Positions 9,081-18,244 are shown, numbered from the stretch's first letter. The stretch is DNA of 64,000 nt from Comamonas testosteroni ATCC 11996 (GCF_000241525.1 NZ_AHIL01000026.1:1-64000); one strand, 5' to 3'. Translations and numbers: made by a program. The notes: generated from the letters alone by a model not told the origin.

Positions 9081-10085
9081 ATGTTGCTATCCCACGACCC
9101 CTCAGGCCTGGTGTCGAGAAGACAGGTACTGGCTGCCATCTGTGCTGGCTCTGCAGCGGTGGCCGCGAGCATGGCAAGAGCGCAGCCAAGTTTTCCAGGA
9201 CGTCCAGTCACTGTCGTCGTTCCGTATGCGCCAGGAGGACAGGGCGATGTATTCGCACGACTGATTTCCAACGATCTGGGCAAGGCACTTGGGCAATCCG
9301 TCATCGTTGACAACCGTCCTGGCGCCAGTGGAGCGCTGGGCACACGCATGGTGGTGCGCGCTCCTGCGGATGGACTGACATTGCTGCTGGGCCAGACCGG
9401 AGAAATCGCCATCAACGGTGCGGCCATGAAGAGCCCAGGCTATGACAGCCTGAAGGATTTGCAGGGCGTGGCCCTGGTTGGCGACTCTCCGCTGGTGCTG
9501 GCGGTTCCTGCCGGAGCACCATGGAAATCGCTGGACGACCTGATCGCCGCTGCCAAGGCAGCGCCAGGCGAGCTGGCATACGCTTCGTCCGGCACGGCAA
9601 CACCGGGGCATCTGGCAGCAGCAGCCCTTGCAGAGGCCGCCAAAGTTCAGATGGTCCATATTCCCTACAAGGGGGCCGGCCAGGCGATCACCGACCTCAT
9701 TGGAGCGCAGGTGCAGTTCTTCATGGCCAGCACGCCATCGATCCTGTCACATATCAAAGGCGGCAAGGTGCGCGCATTGGCGGTCACCGGTCTGGAGCCC
9801 ATCGCAGCGCTGCCAGGCGTGCCCACGGTTGCAGAGAAATTTCCGGGCTTCGAATTCAGCCTCTGGGGTGGTTACTTCGCGCCCAGGCAGACGCCGGCGC
9901 CGGTGGTGCAACTGCTGTCGCAAAGAATCAACCAGATCGTGCAGCAGCCCGCGCTGAAGGCACGCTTCGAGGCAGAAGGCACTCTGGTCAAAAGCTATAC
10001 GCCGCAGGAGGTTGATGCTTTTGTCCGCAAGGAAATCACCAAATACCGGCAACTGGTTCGAAGCACTTCCATATTGATTGATTAA
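9081..10085 (+). CDS. Bug/TctC-family solute receptor 2, with Tat-type signal
   Basis: 334 residues from the ATG at 9081, 2 bp after the previous stop; a longer start at 9039 would overlap. The N-terminus contains SRRQVLAAICAGSAAVAAS then ARAQP, which fits a twin-arginine signal peptide, whereas its neighbour has an ordinary Sec signal. The mature part opens FPGRPVTVVVPYAPGGQGDVFAR and has VIVDNRPGASGALG. Two different Bug receptors in tandem in one operon suggest two related substrates, or a sensor-receptor division of labour. Confidence 0.9.
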   Translation: MLLSHDPSGLVSRRQVLAAICAGSAAVAASMARAQPSFPGRPVTVVVPYAPGGQGDVFARLISNDLGKALGQSVIVDNRPGASGALGTRMVVRAPADGLTLLLGQTGEIAINGAAMKSPGYDSLKDLQGVALVGDSPLVLAVPAGAPWKSLDDLIAAAKAAPGELAYASSGTATPGHLAAAALAEAAKVQMVHIPYKGAGQAITDLIGAQVQFFMASTPSILSHIKGGKVRALAVTGLEPIAALPGVPTVAEKFPGFEFSLWGGYFAPRQTPAPVVQLLSQRINQIVQQPALKARFEAEGTLVKSYTPQEVDAFVRKEITKYRQLVRSTSILID

Positions 10086-10108
10086 GCGTTGAAAAAAGAG
10101 AGTTGAGT

Positions 10109-11176
10109 ATGAAACTGGTTGTATTGCCCGGCGATGGAATCGGCCCGGAAACCATGGCCGCCACAGTGGAGGTGCTGGAGGCTGTATCTCATAAGTTTGA
10201 TCTGAATCTGTCCCTGGACCACGATGTCGCCGGCCACGAGAGCCTGCGCAAATATGGTGCGACGGTCACGCCGGAACTGCTGGCCAAGGTAAAGGCTGCT
10301 GACGGCCTGATGCTCGGCCCCATGGCCACCTACGACTTCAAGGACGAAGCCAAGGGGGAGATCAACCCCTCCAAGTTCTTTCGCAAGGAGCTGGACTTGT
10401 TTGCCAACATCCGGCCGGCGCGAACCTGGGCTGGCGTGCCACACAAGGTGGATGATTTCGATCTGGTCGTGGTTCGTGAGAACACCGAAGGCTTCTACGC
10501 AGATCGCAACATTGCATCGGGCGGCAGCGAAATGCTGATCACGTCCGACGTGGTCGTCTCTCTTCGCCGGATCACCCGCGAATGCTGCGCACGCGTGGCG
10601 CGTTCGGCCTTCGAACTGGCCCAGCGCCGGCGCAAGCATGTCAGCATCGTCCACAAGGCCAATGTGCTCAAGTTGGGCGACGGCATGTTCATTGAAGAAT
10701 GTCAGCGTGTCGCCAAGGATTTTCCAGAGGTCGAAGTCGATGAATTCATCGTCGACGCGATGATGGCCCATGTGGTGCGTGCGCCTCAACGCTTCGACGT
10801 CATCGTCACGACCAATATGTTCGGTGACATCCTCTCTGACCTGACGGCCGAGTTGTCCGGCAGTCTGGGCCTGGGAGGCTCCGTCAACGCTGGTCAGCAA
10901 TACGCCATGGGACAAGCGGCTCATGGATCTGCGCCAGACATCGCAGGCCAGGACATCGCCAATCCGTTTTCGCTGATCTTGTCGGCCAGCCAGCTGCTGA
11001 ACTGGTGCGGTCAGCGCAGCAATGACATGCGTTTTGTGCGGGCCAGCGAGGCCATCGTCACCTGTGCAGCCCAGGCTGTCGAGCATGGCGAGGCCACGCG
11101 CGATGTGGGCGGTCAGCTCGGTACGGCCGCTACAGGCCGCAAGCTGGCACAGCGTATCGCTTCGTTGACGCGGTGA
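10109..11176 (+). CDS. Isocitrate/isopropylmalate/tartrate dehydrogenase family oxidoreductase
   Basis: 355 residues from the ATG at 10109 (AGAG ribosome binding site 6-7 bp upstream; a TTG at 10103 is in frame). The family is shown by KLVVLPGDGIGPETM at the start, ENTEGFYADRN (about 132-142), and the metal- and substrate-binding signature TTNMFGDILSDLTAELSGSLG near 235-255. These enzymes oxidatively decarboxylate (2R,3S)-hydroxy acids with NAD(P)+ and a divalent metal. The context (two Bug receptors, an amidohydrolase, LysR) suggests a catabolic 2-hydroxy-acid dehydrogenase, for example tartrate- or malate-like, not leucine synthesis. The exact substrate is not visible. Confidence 0.9.
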   Translation: MKLVVLPGDGIGPETMAATVEVLEAVSHKFDLNLSLDHDVAGHESLRKYGATVTPELLAKVKAADGLMLGPMATYDFKDEAKGEINPSKFFRKELDLFANIRPARTWAGVPHKVDDFDLVVVRENTEGFYADRNIASGGSEMLITSDVVVSLRRITRECCARVARSAFELAQRRRKHVSIVHKANVLKLGDGMFIEECQRVAKDFPEVEVDEFIVDAMMAHVVRAPQRFDVIVTTNMFGDILSDLTAELSGSLGLGGSVNAGQQYAMGQAAHGSAPDIAGQDIANPFSLILSASQLLNWCGQRSNDMRFVRASEAIVTCAAQAVEHGEATRDVGGQLGTAATGRKLAQRIASLTR

Positions 11177-11180
11177 AGCC

Positions 11181-12077
11181 ATGCAAGGCGAAGTCATGGC
11201 GGTAGTTGACCGAAGTTCAAGGACGGGGGCAGAGCTCCCGGCTTTGCGCTGCGACACGCACACACATGTATTCGGGCCGCAGCAGCAATATTCCATGGAT
11301 CCAATGCGGCACTACACACCGCATCAAGCATCGGTTCAGGCGCTGTGGCAACATTTGCAGGCCATCGGCATGCAGCGCGTGGTGCTGGTGCAGCCAAGCG
11401 TTTACGGGTTTGACAACCAGTGCCTGCTGGATGCCCTGGCCGAGCTCGGCGACCGTGCTCGTGGCGTGGCAGTAGCACCGCGCAAGGTCAGCGAGGCTCA
11501 GCTGCAGGTCTGGCATGAAGCAGGTGTGCGAGCAATCCGCGTGAACCTGCAAAGCTCGGGCAACGAAGACGTCGCCTCGGCTTGCAACGAACTCTCATAC
11601 TGGAGCGAGCGCGTTTGCCATCTGGGCTGGAGTATCCAGCTATACATGGCTTACCCGGTGCTGCAAGCTGTGAGCACGCACCTGAGTCGGTTGCCGGGGT
11701 CTTTTGTCCTGGACCATTTCGCAATGGTGCCGTTCCCGGCAACAGCTTCTCAAGATGACGGATTGTTGCTTCGACTTGCTGAAAGTGGCCGGATATTTGT
11801 CAAGCTTTCCGCGCCTTATCGTCTGGCTGAAGCGCAATGGGCTTGCGCCTGGGCAAGGCATCTGGTGAGCCATGCTCCACAGGGAGTGCTGTGGGGCAGT
11901 GACTGGCCGCATACAGCCAGGGATGCTGACGTCTCCGCCTTGGAACCCAGCCAGTTCCGCACCGTGCCTACCCAGACCATCCAACAAGACCTATGTCGCT
12001 GGCTGAAGGATGAGGATGAGCAGCAACAGGTGCTGGTGAAAAATCCGGCGCGCCTGTTCGGCTGGGCTTCGGATTGA
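11181..12077 (+). CDS. Amidohydrolase-2 family (PDC lactonase-like) hydrolase
   Basis: 298 residues with the metal-binding opening RCDTHTHVFGP (D25, H27, H29) typical of 2-pyrone-4,6-dicarboxylate lactonase-like TIM-barrel hydrolases. A VLDHFAMVPFP segment and a late LWGSDWPHT motif contain the expected catalytic aspartate. It starts 4 bp after the dehydrogenase stop, so it is likely the last gene of the operon; an ATG at 11196 has a slightly better ribosome binding site. Dicarboxylic lactones are the known substrates in the family. Here it probably hydrolyses a lactone or ring intermediate on the path to the acid handled by the neighbouring dehydrogenase (inference). Confidence 0.85.
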   Translation: MQGEVMAVVDRSSRTGAELPALRCDTHTHVFGPQQQYSMDPMRHYTPHQASVQALWQHLQAIGMQRVVLVQPSVYGFDNQCLLDALAELGDRARGVAVAPRKVSEAQLQVWHEAGVRAIRVNLQSSGNEDVASACNELSYWSERVCHLGWSIQLYMAYPVLQAVSTHLSRLPGSFVLDHFAMVPFPATASQDDGLLLRLAESGRIFVKLSAPYRLAEAQWACAWARHLVSHAPQGVLWGSDWPHTARDADVSALEPSQFRTVPTQTIQQDLCRWLKDEDEQQQVLVKNPARLFGWASD

Positions 12078-12339
12078 GTGCTCAATTGGGCTGGAAGTGT
12101 CCAGCAAACCGGGGAGCAACCGCTTGGCCGCTTCAAAGACAAAGCGGGGGAGTGTTTGCCAAGGGAGGAGGGCCGAGCGCGCCGCGGCACTTGTCCAAAA
12201 CATGTCCAGCGCTACCGGTGAGATCCTACGAGGACATACACGCCCGGCATCTCAAGGCTGCCAATGGGCTCAGTCCCTTGGGCCCAAGTAGGCAGAGGCC
12301 ATCAACCAGAGCCACTTGAGCTGCGGATCCCGCCAAACT

Positions 12340-12933
12340 TCAGTGCAGCGCGGTGCCCGAGGGGACGACGACACCGTACAAATCGGCAATGGTGGCCAGT
12401 GCGCTGTGGTGCAACTGCACTGCCTCCACCTCTGCCACGGCACTGCGCAAGGGGCGCGTGGCGCAGGCATCGGCCACGATGGTCGGTTGGTTGCCGCGTA
12501 GAAAGGCGCCCTCGGCCGTGAATGTCACGCACATATGGGTCATGAAGCCAATGATGATGAGTTGCTGGCGGCCTGCTGCGTCTACCAGCTCACCGAGATT
12601 GGTTCCCACAAAGCTGTTGGGGGCCTGCTTCACCACCACGGCTTCGCCAGTGATGGGGGCCACGCTGGCGTGAATCTGCCCGATGTCCTTCGTGATGTCG
12701 TAGGCAGAGCCCGCGCCGCCGTCATGCATCACATGAATGATCTTTGTTCCCGCTGCACGTGCGCGGGCAAGCAGGGCTGAGGCAGCTTCCAGCGCGGGCT
12801 TCCAGCCCGTGAGTTCCATCACGCCGCGCGTGTAGGTGTTCTGGTAGTCCACCAGCACCAAGGTAGCGTTGGCCAGGGTGGCAGGCGAGGCGTCGAGGGC
12901 GTTGAGTTCTCTCAGGGTCTTCGAGGGGGTCAT
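12340..12933 (-). CDS. Isochorismatase-family cysteine hydrolase
   Basis: 197 residues with the full cysteine hydrolase triad: D29 (LVLVDYQN), K102 (VVVKQAPNSF) and C135 (GFMTHMCVTFTAEGAF). The family covers nicotinamidase, isochorismatase and N-carbamoyl amide hydrolases; the exact substrate is not visible. It is divergent from a GlxA-type regulator at 13042, a pairing often seen where the regulator controls the hydrolase. The 108-bp gap contains an inverted repeat that may be the operator. Confidence 0.9.
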   Translation of the reverse strand: MTPSKTLRELNALDASPATLANATLVLVDYQNTYTRGVMELTGWKPALEAASALLARARAAGTKIIHVMHDGGAGSAYDITKDIGQIHASVAPITGEAVVVKQAPNSFVGTNLGELVDAAGRQQLIIIGFMTHMCVTFTAEGAFLRGNQPTIVADACATRPLRSAVAEVEAVQLHHSALATIADLYGVVVPSGTALH

Positions 12934-12991
12934 GGTCCGGTTTTCTTATCAATGTTGAGCGATGAAGGAATGGTAGGAATGCAGGGCAATG

Positions 12992-13016
12992 TCTGCAATG
13001 TCATATAACATGCAGA
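12992..13016. promoter_or_regulatory. Inverted repeat between hydrolase and GlxA-type regulator genes
   Basis: TCTGCAATGT and ACATGCAGA form an imperfect inverted repeat around CATATA. It sits 26 bp before the regulator start, in the divergent intergenic region. An operator for the GlxA/AraC-type regulator is a reasonable but untested reading. Confidence 0.4.
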
Positions 13017-13041
13017 TTCAGACACTCTCTGCAGGCTGCAC

Positions 13042-14022
13042 ATGGAACGCCTCATCGTCATCGTTCTGTTCAACCAGGTGGATCTGCTGGACATGACCGG
13101 TCCCGCCGAAGTGTTCTCGCTACTCGAGCGCGAGATGGACCAGCCCACAGGCTATCGTGTAGTGCTGGCGGCTGAGACATTGGAGGCAGTGCAGACCTCT
13201 GCGGGTGTGCGCGTGCTGCCTGACATCACCTTTGCCCAGTTGGCGCGCAAGCGCATCGACACGCTGGTAGTGCCCGGTGCGGTGCAAAGGAATGCGGCGC
13301 GCGAACTGCGCGCCGTGGTCGACCCGCAGGTTGTGTCTTGGGTGAAGAAGCTGGCTGCCCGCACCCGACGCGTCACCTCCGTCTGCGTGGGCGCACATGT
13401 GCTCGCCGCGGCAGGGCTGCTGGATGGCAAGCGTGTCACCACGCACTGGTCCACCGCGCAGCAGCTGGCAGCAGAGTACCCAGCCGTTACCGTGGATGCC
13501 GAGCCGATCTTTATCCGCGAAGGCAATCTGTGGACGGGCGCGGGCCTGACAGCCTGTCTGGATCTGGCGTTGGCCCTGGTGGCTGACGACTTCGGCGAGG
13601 CAGCGGCACAGCGTGTGGCCCGGCAGCTCGTCATGTTCCTGAAGCGGCCCGGCGGGCAGAGCCAGTTCAGCGTAGCCATAGCCCAGCCCTCGACCACACG
13701 CCGCATGGACGCGCTACGCCACTACATAGCGCAGAACGTTGCTAGGCCCCTCACGCTGCCGCTCCTGGCCGAACGAATCCACGTCAGCGAGCGACAACTG
13801 GCCCGCCTGTTCAAGACCGAGTTGTGCACCACGCCTGCCGCGTACATAGAGTCCGTGCGCGTGGAGATGGCGCGCAACAGCCTTGAGACGTCTGATGAGT
13901 CTTTGGCGCGCATCGCCATCGCCTGCGGCCTGAGTACCACCGATACCCTGACTCGGGCGTTTCGCAGGCAACTGAACACCACACCTGCCGAATACCGCAG
14001 CCGATTTCGCACCCATGAATGA
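13042..14022 (+). CDS. GlxA-family transcriptional regulator (DJ-1/PfpI domain + AraC HTH)
   Basis: 326 residues. The N-terminal two thirds form a DJ-1/PfpI-like sensor domain (IVIVLFNQVDLLDMTGPAEVF, then VTSVCVGAHVLAAAGLL with C115 at the nucleophile-elbow position). The last about 100 residues form an AraC-type double HTH (LPLLAERIHVSERQLARLF, then LARIAIACGLSTTDTLTRAFR). Such regulators sense small amides or betaine-like metabolites. It is divergent from the isochorismatase-family gene, its likely target. Confidence 0.92.
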   Translation: MERLIVIVLFNQVDLLDMTGPAEVFSLLEREMDQPTGYRVVLAAETLEAVQTSAGVRVLPDITFAQLARKRIDTLVVPGAVQRNAARELRAVVDPQVVSWVKKLAARTRRVTSVCVGAHVLAAAGLLDGKRVTTHWSTAQQLAAEYPAVTVDAEPIFIREGNLWTGAGLTACLDLALALVADDFGEAAAQRVARQLVMFLKRPGGQSQFSVAIAQPSTTRRMDALRHYIAQNVARPLTLPLLAERIHVSERQLARLFKTELCTTPAAYIESVRVEMARNSLETSDESLARIAIACGLSTTDTLTRAFRRQLNTTPAEYRSRFRTHE

Positions 14023-14321
14023 AGAGGCCGGCTGCAGAACTAGGCAACTCATGCGTAGCGACTGCTCAAACGGGCAGACCAGGATCACCAGTTCGCAGCT
14101 TGCAAGCGCTGCAGCCCAGATTGTCTTGCTCGCTTTGGTCCTCCAAACTTGCTGTTTGAAACGGACGGCGCAACTCAAAATTTCTGGGGTTACGCATCAG
14201 TAGGAAGGCGGTAATTCACTGAATCAAATATCTGTTTCTGACTGATAGGCGACCGTCTCAGAACGACCCTAAGCAGTCCCTCCTGAGTACGAAAAGGCCT
14301 TCGATTTGGCGACTGCTCGGC

Positions 14322-14840
14322 TTATCGAGGTGGGATGACGGCTGGACACCGCACCTGCAACTGCACAAAGGAACTGCCCGGATGTGTTCGTGGGTAGTTG
14401 AGAGGATCAATCACTTCACGGAGTCTCGTACAAATTGATTTCTGCGAAGCCTGAACCTGAACAGACGCGGCGTTGAACAGTCGTTGCACGCATAACGACA
14501 CTTCAGAACGCTTCTCTTTTGTGCATCTGACGAACAAGGAAACTAGATCAAGCTGATCCGTGATGTCTGAGTATGTATCCAGCGCCACCACCGTGGAGTT
14601 GTCCTCATCAAACTCGAACACATAAAGATCGCCTTGGCCTGCGCGCATATTGTTTTCAAAGTATTTAATCACTAGAGGCAGCAAATCGATATTTGCCTCT
14701 AAAGCATCAAACAAGGCTTTGAGTTCGGGATGTTGGCAAACTGGAAGATCGTCGTCTTCCGGCCACACCGCGAGGTCCACCATTGAGACGCAAATTTCGA
14801 ACTCGGTAGCAGGGACGAGCGTGTTCAAGGTGTTCAGCAT
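14322..14840 (-). CDS. Hypothetical protein, acidic, soluble
   Basis: 172 residues, no signal peptide or membrane segment, with an acidic centre (YVFEFDEDNSTVVALDTYSDITDQLDL). No family is recognised. Base composition is lower in GC than the core genes, consistent with the start of the accessory stretch that runs to about 34 kb. The preceding 300 bp (14023-14321) shows nothing else I can support. Another reading is a decayed or spurious frame; codon usage and a normal composition favour a real protein. Confidence 0.5.
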   Translation of the reverse strand: MLNTLNTLVPATEFEICVSMVDLAVWPEDDDLPVCQHPELKALFDALEANIDLLPLVIKYFENNMRAGQGDLYVFEFDEDNSTVVALDTYSDITDQLDLVSLFVRCTKEKRSEVSLCVQRLFNAASVQVQASQKSICTRLREVIDPLNYPRTHPGSSFVQLQVRCPAVIPPR

Positions 14841-15340
14841 GAAAAGGTTTGATTATCTTAAGCCAATGTGGCATGAGAATGCCCCATGGATTGAGCCACT
14901 TCAATGACTGCTACTGGCCGAACTCAGTCGGTCACGACCAGCAGACTGGTCAGCCGCTACCAGCACAGGCGGTCAATTCAACCGGAATACCTAGACCCCC
15001 TCAATTCCGCTCGTGGACTGCGAAAGCCGTTACGTACGGATGACAGCAGAAGGGCTGGAGCTGGTACAGCGCTGCCTGACAGAGATGGTTGTGCTAGATC
15101 TAGCATTTCGGAAAAAGTGTCATCGCTTAGGCACCAGCTATCAGTGCGCTGCCAGATGGCGACATCGTTGCGATCGATTGAGCCTTGATGAGGTCAACTG
15201 TGAACGCACGTTTGCCCGCTGGGATGAGCTCAGAGAGATAGGTGTAATCCATTTATCGCTAGGTCTTATCCGTTGCTAGCATGCTCCGAAGTCCAAGTAG
15301 GTGCAGATAAAAAATTAGCAGTGACGCACGAGGAGGCTAC
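14841..15340. other. Intergenic 500 bp with a degenerate dispersed repeat
   Basis: A copy of the dispersed repeat with core GACTGCTACTGGCCGA begins at 14904. A GTG-started frame of 88 codons at 15013-15279 is present but has no recognisable features. Nothing else was found. Confidence 0.5.
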
Positions 15341-16996
15341 ATGACTCAGGAGCGAGATATACCGAGCGCCGATGGTGAGCTGCTTGATCGTAGATGGCTG
15401 CTGCGGGCATTCGCAGGCGTCGGTGTTGCAGGTGTCTCGAGCTGCTGTTCTTTGAGGCCCTTCGCGACATCTCACATATCGGAGGCATTGCCGACAATCA
15501 CTGCTACGCCGTTCAAGCCGACGGTTCGCAAGGCAGAAGGCGCTCCACAGTTGTGCATTGACGCTCACAGTCACTTCTTCAATGCTTCTGATGTTCCAGT
15601 CAAGGGGTATTTGGCGGGGGCGGTGGCTCACAGCATGATCGAACCTATCAGAAGTCTGCTACGAGCCTTAGCACCGTTTGCGGACCGGATGGCAGAACTA
15701 GCGCCCACGGCGGCAGAGGAATATGCAGAACTGATCACGGCCTTTGGCGCAACTGGAACGATCAAGAGCTCCAAGTCTCTTAACTTTTTGAGTCCTGCAA
15801 ACATTGACGCAGACCAGTTGCGGCTATCCAAGGATTTCTACAAACTCGTTAGAGGTTCGGAGTTTGAGAAGCGCTACAACGCCATTAAGGCCGCACAAAG
15901 CTCTGATAACAAGAGCTTCCTGAACCCCTTCGAACGGAGTTCATTGAATGAGGCATCTCTTTTCATGGCCCTCAACCAAAGTGCTGGGCAAGGAAGCTCC
16001 AACGACAAATCAATGTCGACAGCACAAGTGAGAGCTCGCGAGGCAACGCCGTATGCAGATGGCATTCTTGCATTCGTTGGACACATGCTTTCCCCGCGAT
16101 GGCGCAATTTACAGACGTATTCTCAGGCCTACAGCTCGGGGAAGGACGCATTTGGCATTGACTATGCGCTGGGTGCTCTTGTGGATTTCGATGGTTGGCT
16201 CGATTGCCCTCCAAGGTCCTCGCACGATGACCAAGTCAAGCTCCATCAGCTTCTGTGTAGCCTGTCTGGCGGCTACATGAAGCCTCTGGTGGCGTACAAC
16301 CCTTGGAGCGATATTCGATCGAAGGGGGCATCGTTAGAGCGTGTTCGCGACGCTGTACAAAATCGCGGCTTCATAGGGGTGAAAATTTACCCTCCCAACG
16401 GGTTCAGAGCCATGGGTAACGTTGATCGACCAGGAGCTCCTTCAATTGGCCCTTCGTTCGAAGAGTTGGATAAGGTGCTGTTGAAGTTCTGGGAGACCTG
16501 CGCCGAACTTGAGGTCCCTGTGATGGCTCACACGAATGAGACCTGCGGTGTGGACGAGGACTTCGACAAGCTTGGCGGCCCTGATGGATGGGAAGCGCTG
16601 CTAAAGCGAACCTCTAATCCTCGAGTCAACTTTGCTCATTTTGGAGGCGACGACGAAGACAACGACTGGACGTCCAAGATGGCCCGCATGATGTCCTCGC
16701 CTGAGGGGCAGAATATGTACGGTGATATCGGCTATTGGAGCGATTTGCGCTGCCGTGATGAAAGCTCTTCATCTTGCAAGACCGCAAGAGATCGCTTAGC
16801 CGCCGCAGTCGCTACGCCTGGAGTCGGCAAGCGGATTCTCTACGGTACCGACTGGTTCATGATGTCCAAGGAGCGTGATTGGGCTAGATATCCCTTTGAA
16901 ATGGCTAAAGCCACGAGAGGAATAGCTGGATTAAATCAGGATGATTTGTTTGGGAAGAATGCCGTCAGGTGCTTCTCTCGAGCGTTTAAAATCTGA
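15341..16996 (+). CDS. Exported amidohydrolase-family metal-dependent hydrolase, large and atypical
   Basis: 551 residues. The N-terminus has a twin-arginine-like export signal, DRRWLLRAFAGVGVAGVSSC (16-35), ending in a cysteine pair that could be lipidated. LCIDAHSHFFNASD follows (D74, H76, H78), the first metal-binding motif of amidohydrolases, then VKIYPPNGFRAMG, VPVMAHTNE, NFAHFGGDDEDND and, near the C-terminus, ILYGTDWFMMS with the catalytic aspartate. It is much longer than ordinary amidohydrolase-2 proteins because of a roughly 150-residue helical insertion after the first motif. The substrate is unknown. It is an orphan, lower in GC than core genes, flanked by repeats and an IS remnant. 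Confidence 0.8.
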   Translation: MTQERDIPSADGELLDRRWLLRAFAGVGVAGVSSCCSLRPFATSHISEALPTITATPFKPTVRKAEGAPQLCIDAHSHFFNASDVPVKGYLAGAVAHSMIEPIRSLLRALAPFADRMAELAPTAAEEYAELITAFGATGTIKSSKSLNFLSPANIDADQLRLSKDFYKLVRGSEFEKRYNAIKAAQSSDNKSFLNPFERSSLNEASLFMALNQSAGQGSSNDKSMSTAQVRAREATPYADGILAFVGHMLSPRWRNLQTYSQAYSSGKDAFGIDYALGALVDFDGWLDCPPRSSHDDQVKLHQLLCSLSGGYMKPLVAYNPWSDIRSKGASLERVRDAVQNRGFIGVKIYPPNGFRAMGNVDRPGAPSIGPSFEELDKVLLKFWETCAELEVPVMAHTNETCGVDEDFDKLGGPDGWEALLKRTSNPRVNFAHFGGDDEDNDWTSKMARMMSSPEGQNMYGDIGYWSDLRCRDESSSSCKTARDRLAAAVATPGVGKRILYGTDWFMMSKERDWARYPFEMAKATRGIAGLNQDDLFGKNAVRCFSRAFKI

Positions 16997-17035
16997 ATAA
17001 CGCTTTGGGTTGCTGCCGGTCTCGTTGACGCCGAT

Positions 17036-17140
17036 CTAAGCTTCTTGAGTTTGTTCGAGCTGTACGGGTCTGAGGTGCCCGAGCGTCGAATGGCGACGCG
17101 TCGGGTTGTATAAGCACTCGTTGTAATTGAACACGTTTGA
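17036..17140 (-). pseudogene. C-terminal remnant of an IS3-family transposase
   Basis: On the minus strand the frame ending at the TAG at 17036-17038 reads FNYNECLYNPTRRHSTLG followed by HLRPVQLEQTQEA. This is the classic C-terminus of IS3-family OrfB transposases (YN..RRHSTLG..SP). Upstream the frame is lost: a stop lies about 18 bp 5' of the phenylalanine codon, while ETR-like residues continue in another frame. Only the end of the element remains, and no intact terminal inverted repeats were identified. Confidence 0.75.
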
Positions 17141-17346
17141 GCGGGCCTAGTCTCGTTGCGAGCGCTGGTCTTAATTGACCATCATTCCGATACGCAATGA
17201 CCGGCCTGCTTGTACTGACCACCGGCAATAAACGACCCAAAAGAGTCATCGGTTCGCTGGAAGAAATACCACTTTTTCAGATCTCTGCCACATTCGTGGG
17301 GCTTGAACCAATAATGGTTAGGTCACCTTCATAACAACCGAGGCTT

Positions 17347-17625
17347 ATGGTGTCTCCACTCTGGTTCTTTGCACTCGCATTCTTTTTTGGATATTTGGCC
17401 TACGACGCATCTCAGTTCCGGCATTCGGTGAATCATCGAGTTTGGGCTGTCCCTCCCGCATCTGGCAGGGCCGTGGGTGCTGACCCCTTGTCAGTGCGAG
17501 AACAAGGGGCTGCCCGCTCCAACAAGTTCACTGGAGCTGAAGGCATTCCAGGATTGCACTGGGCCTTCTTGGTTATGGCCTTGGCATGTGCCGCTTCAGG
17601 CGCGTATTTTTTGATACTTGGTTGA
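17347..17625 (+). CDS. Small hypothetical protein with two membrane segments
   Basis: 92 residues: a hydrophobic segment at the N-terminus (LWFFALAFFFGYLAY), a polar middle part of about 50 residues, and a second hydrophobic segment at the C-terminus (WAFLVMALACAASGAYFLIL). No family is recognised. It is isolated in the repeat-rich accessory stretch. Confidence 0.5.
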   Translation: MVSPLWFFALAFFFGYLAYDASQFRHSVNHRVWAVPPASGRAVGADPLSVREQGAARSNKFTGAEGIPGLHWAFLVMALACAASGAYFLILG

Positions 17626-17806
17626 AGCGGTCTCACTCGGAAAACCAGCGTCGACCTGAGCTCTAAGCCAGATTCAAACCATGACTTTTGACGATGGCCA
17701 CAGGCCCCTTCTGGCCAGGAACGCAGGCTCTAGTCGACTCAGACCAGTCGCCAAGGTCAGTCGCTGATGTGAGTGGTGCTTAACACTGATCACTCTGAAT
17801 TTAAAA

Positions 17807-18190
17807 ATGAAAATATCTCTTCTTGCAATCTCAACGATTGCCTGCTGCAGCGTTGCGCAAGCTATGTCATTTTCAGAGGCTGTGCAAAAAATCCAGATTT
17901 TTGAGGTTGCTAGGCACAGCTCTGTGTACTGGGGGAAGCAAGGTGTATCTACTAAAAACGCCTATGACAACTGGGTGAAAACAAACAGCGGAAATCTTTT
18001 TTCTGGGGCGCTCAGAACGATTCAAACGGAGGCAGCTAAACATGCCACTACGGAAGACGATCAGATAGTAGCCAGTACGATCATCGTTAAAAAGATATCC
18101 GAGAGTGCGCAGGAGTACGTAGCAAAGAAAGGGATTGACTGTGCCAATTTCAGTTCAATCTTGCTGGAGTATTCGCACCTCTTGAAGTAA
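17807..18190 (+). CDS. Small exported hypothetical protein
   Basis: 127 residues with a clear Sec signal peptide (MKISLLAISTIACCSVAQA, cleavage near residue 19), followed by a helical, mildly basic mature part with one cysteine (GIDCANFSS). No family is recognised. AT-rich relative to core genes. It is followed at 18249 by a copy of the dispersed TGACTGCTTCTGGCCGA repeat. Confidence 0.6.
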   Translation: MKISLLAISTIACCSVAQAMSFSEAVQKIQIFEVARHSSVYWGKQGVSTKNAYDNWVKTNSGNLFSGALRTIQTEAAKHATTEDDQIVASTIIVKKISESAQEYVAKKGIDCANFSSILLEYSHLLK

Positions 18191-18244
18191 TGACTAGTTA
18201 GATCGTTGCAAGCTACGGCTTCTACATGCAAAGCCTGCTGTTCT

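Noticed and set aside
10082..11296. 404-codon minus-strand frame opposite the dehydrogenase
   Set aside because: Shadow of the isocitrate/isopropylmalate dehydrogenase-family gene, which has a clear signature motif.
12078..12339. 262-bp gap after the lactonase-like gene, considered as a decayed transposase
   Set aside because: No transposase motif or terminal repeats could be read; left unannotated.
15013..15279. 88-codon GTG-started frame on the plus strand
   Set aside because: No ribosome binding site, no recognisable feature, overlaps degenerate repeat DNA; not enough support for a gene call.
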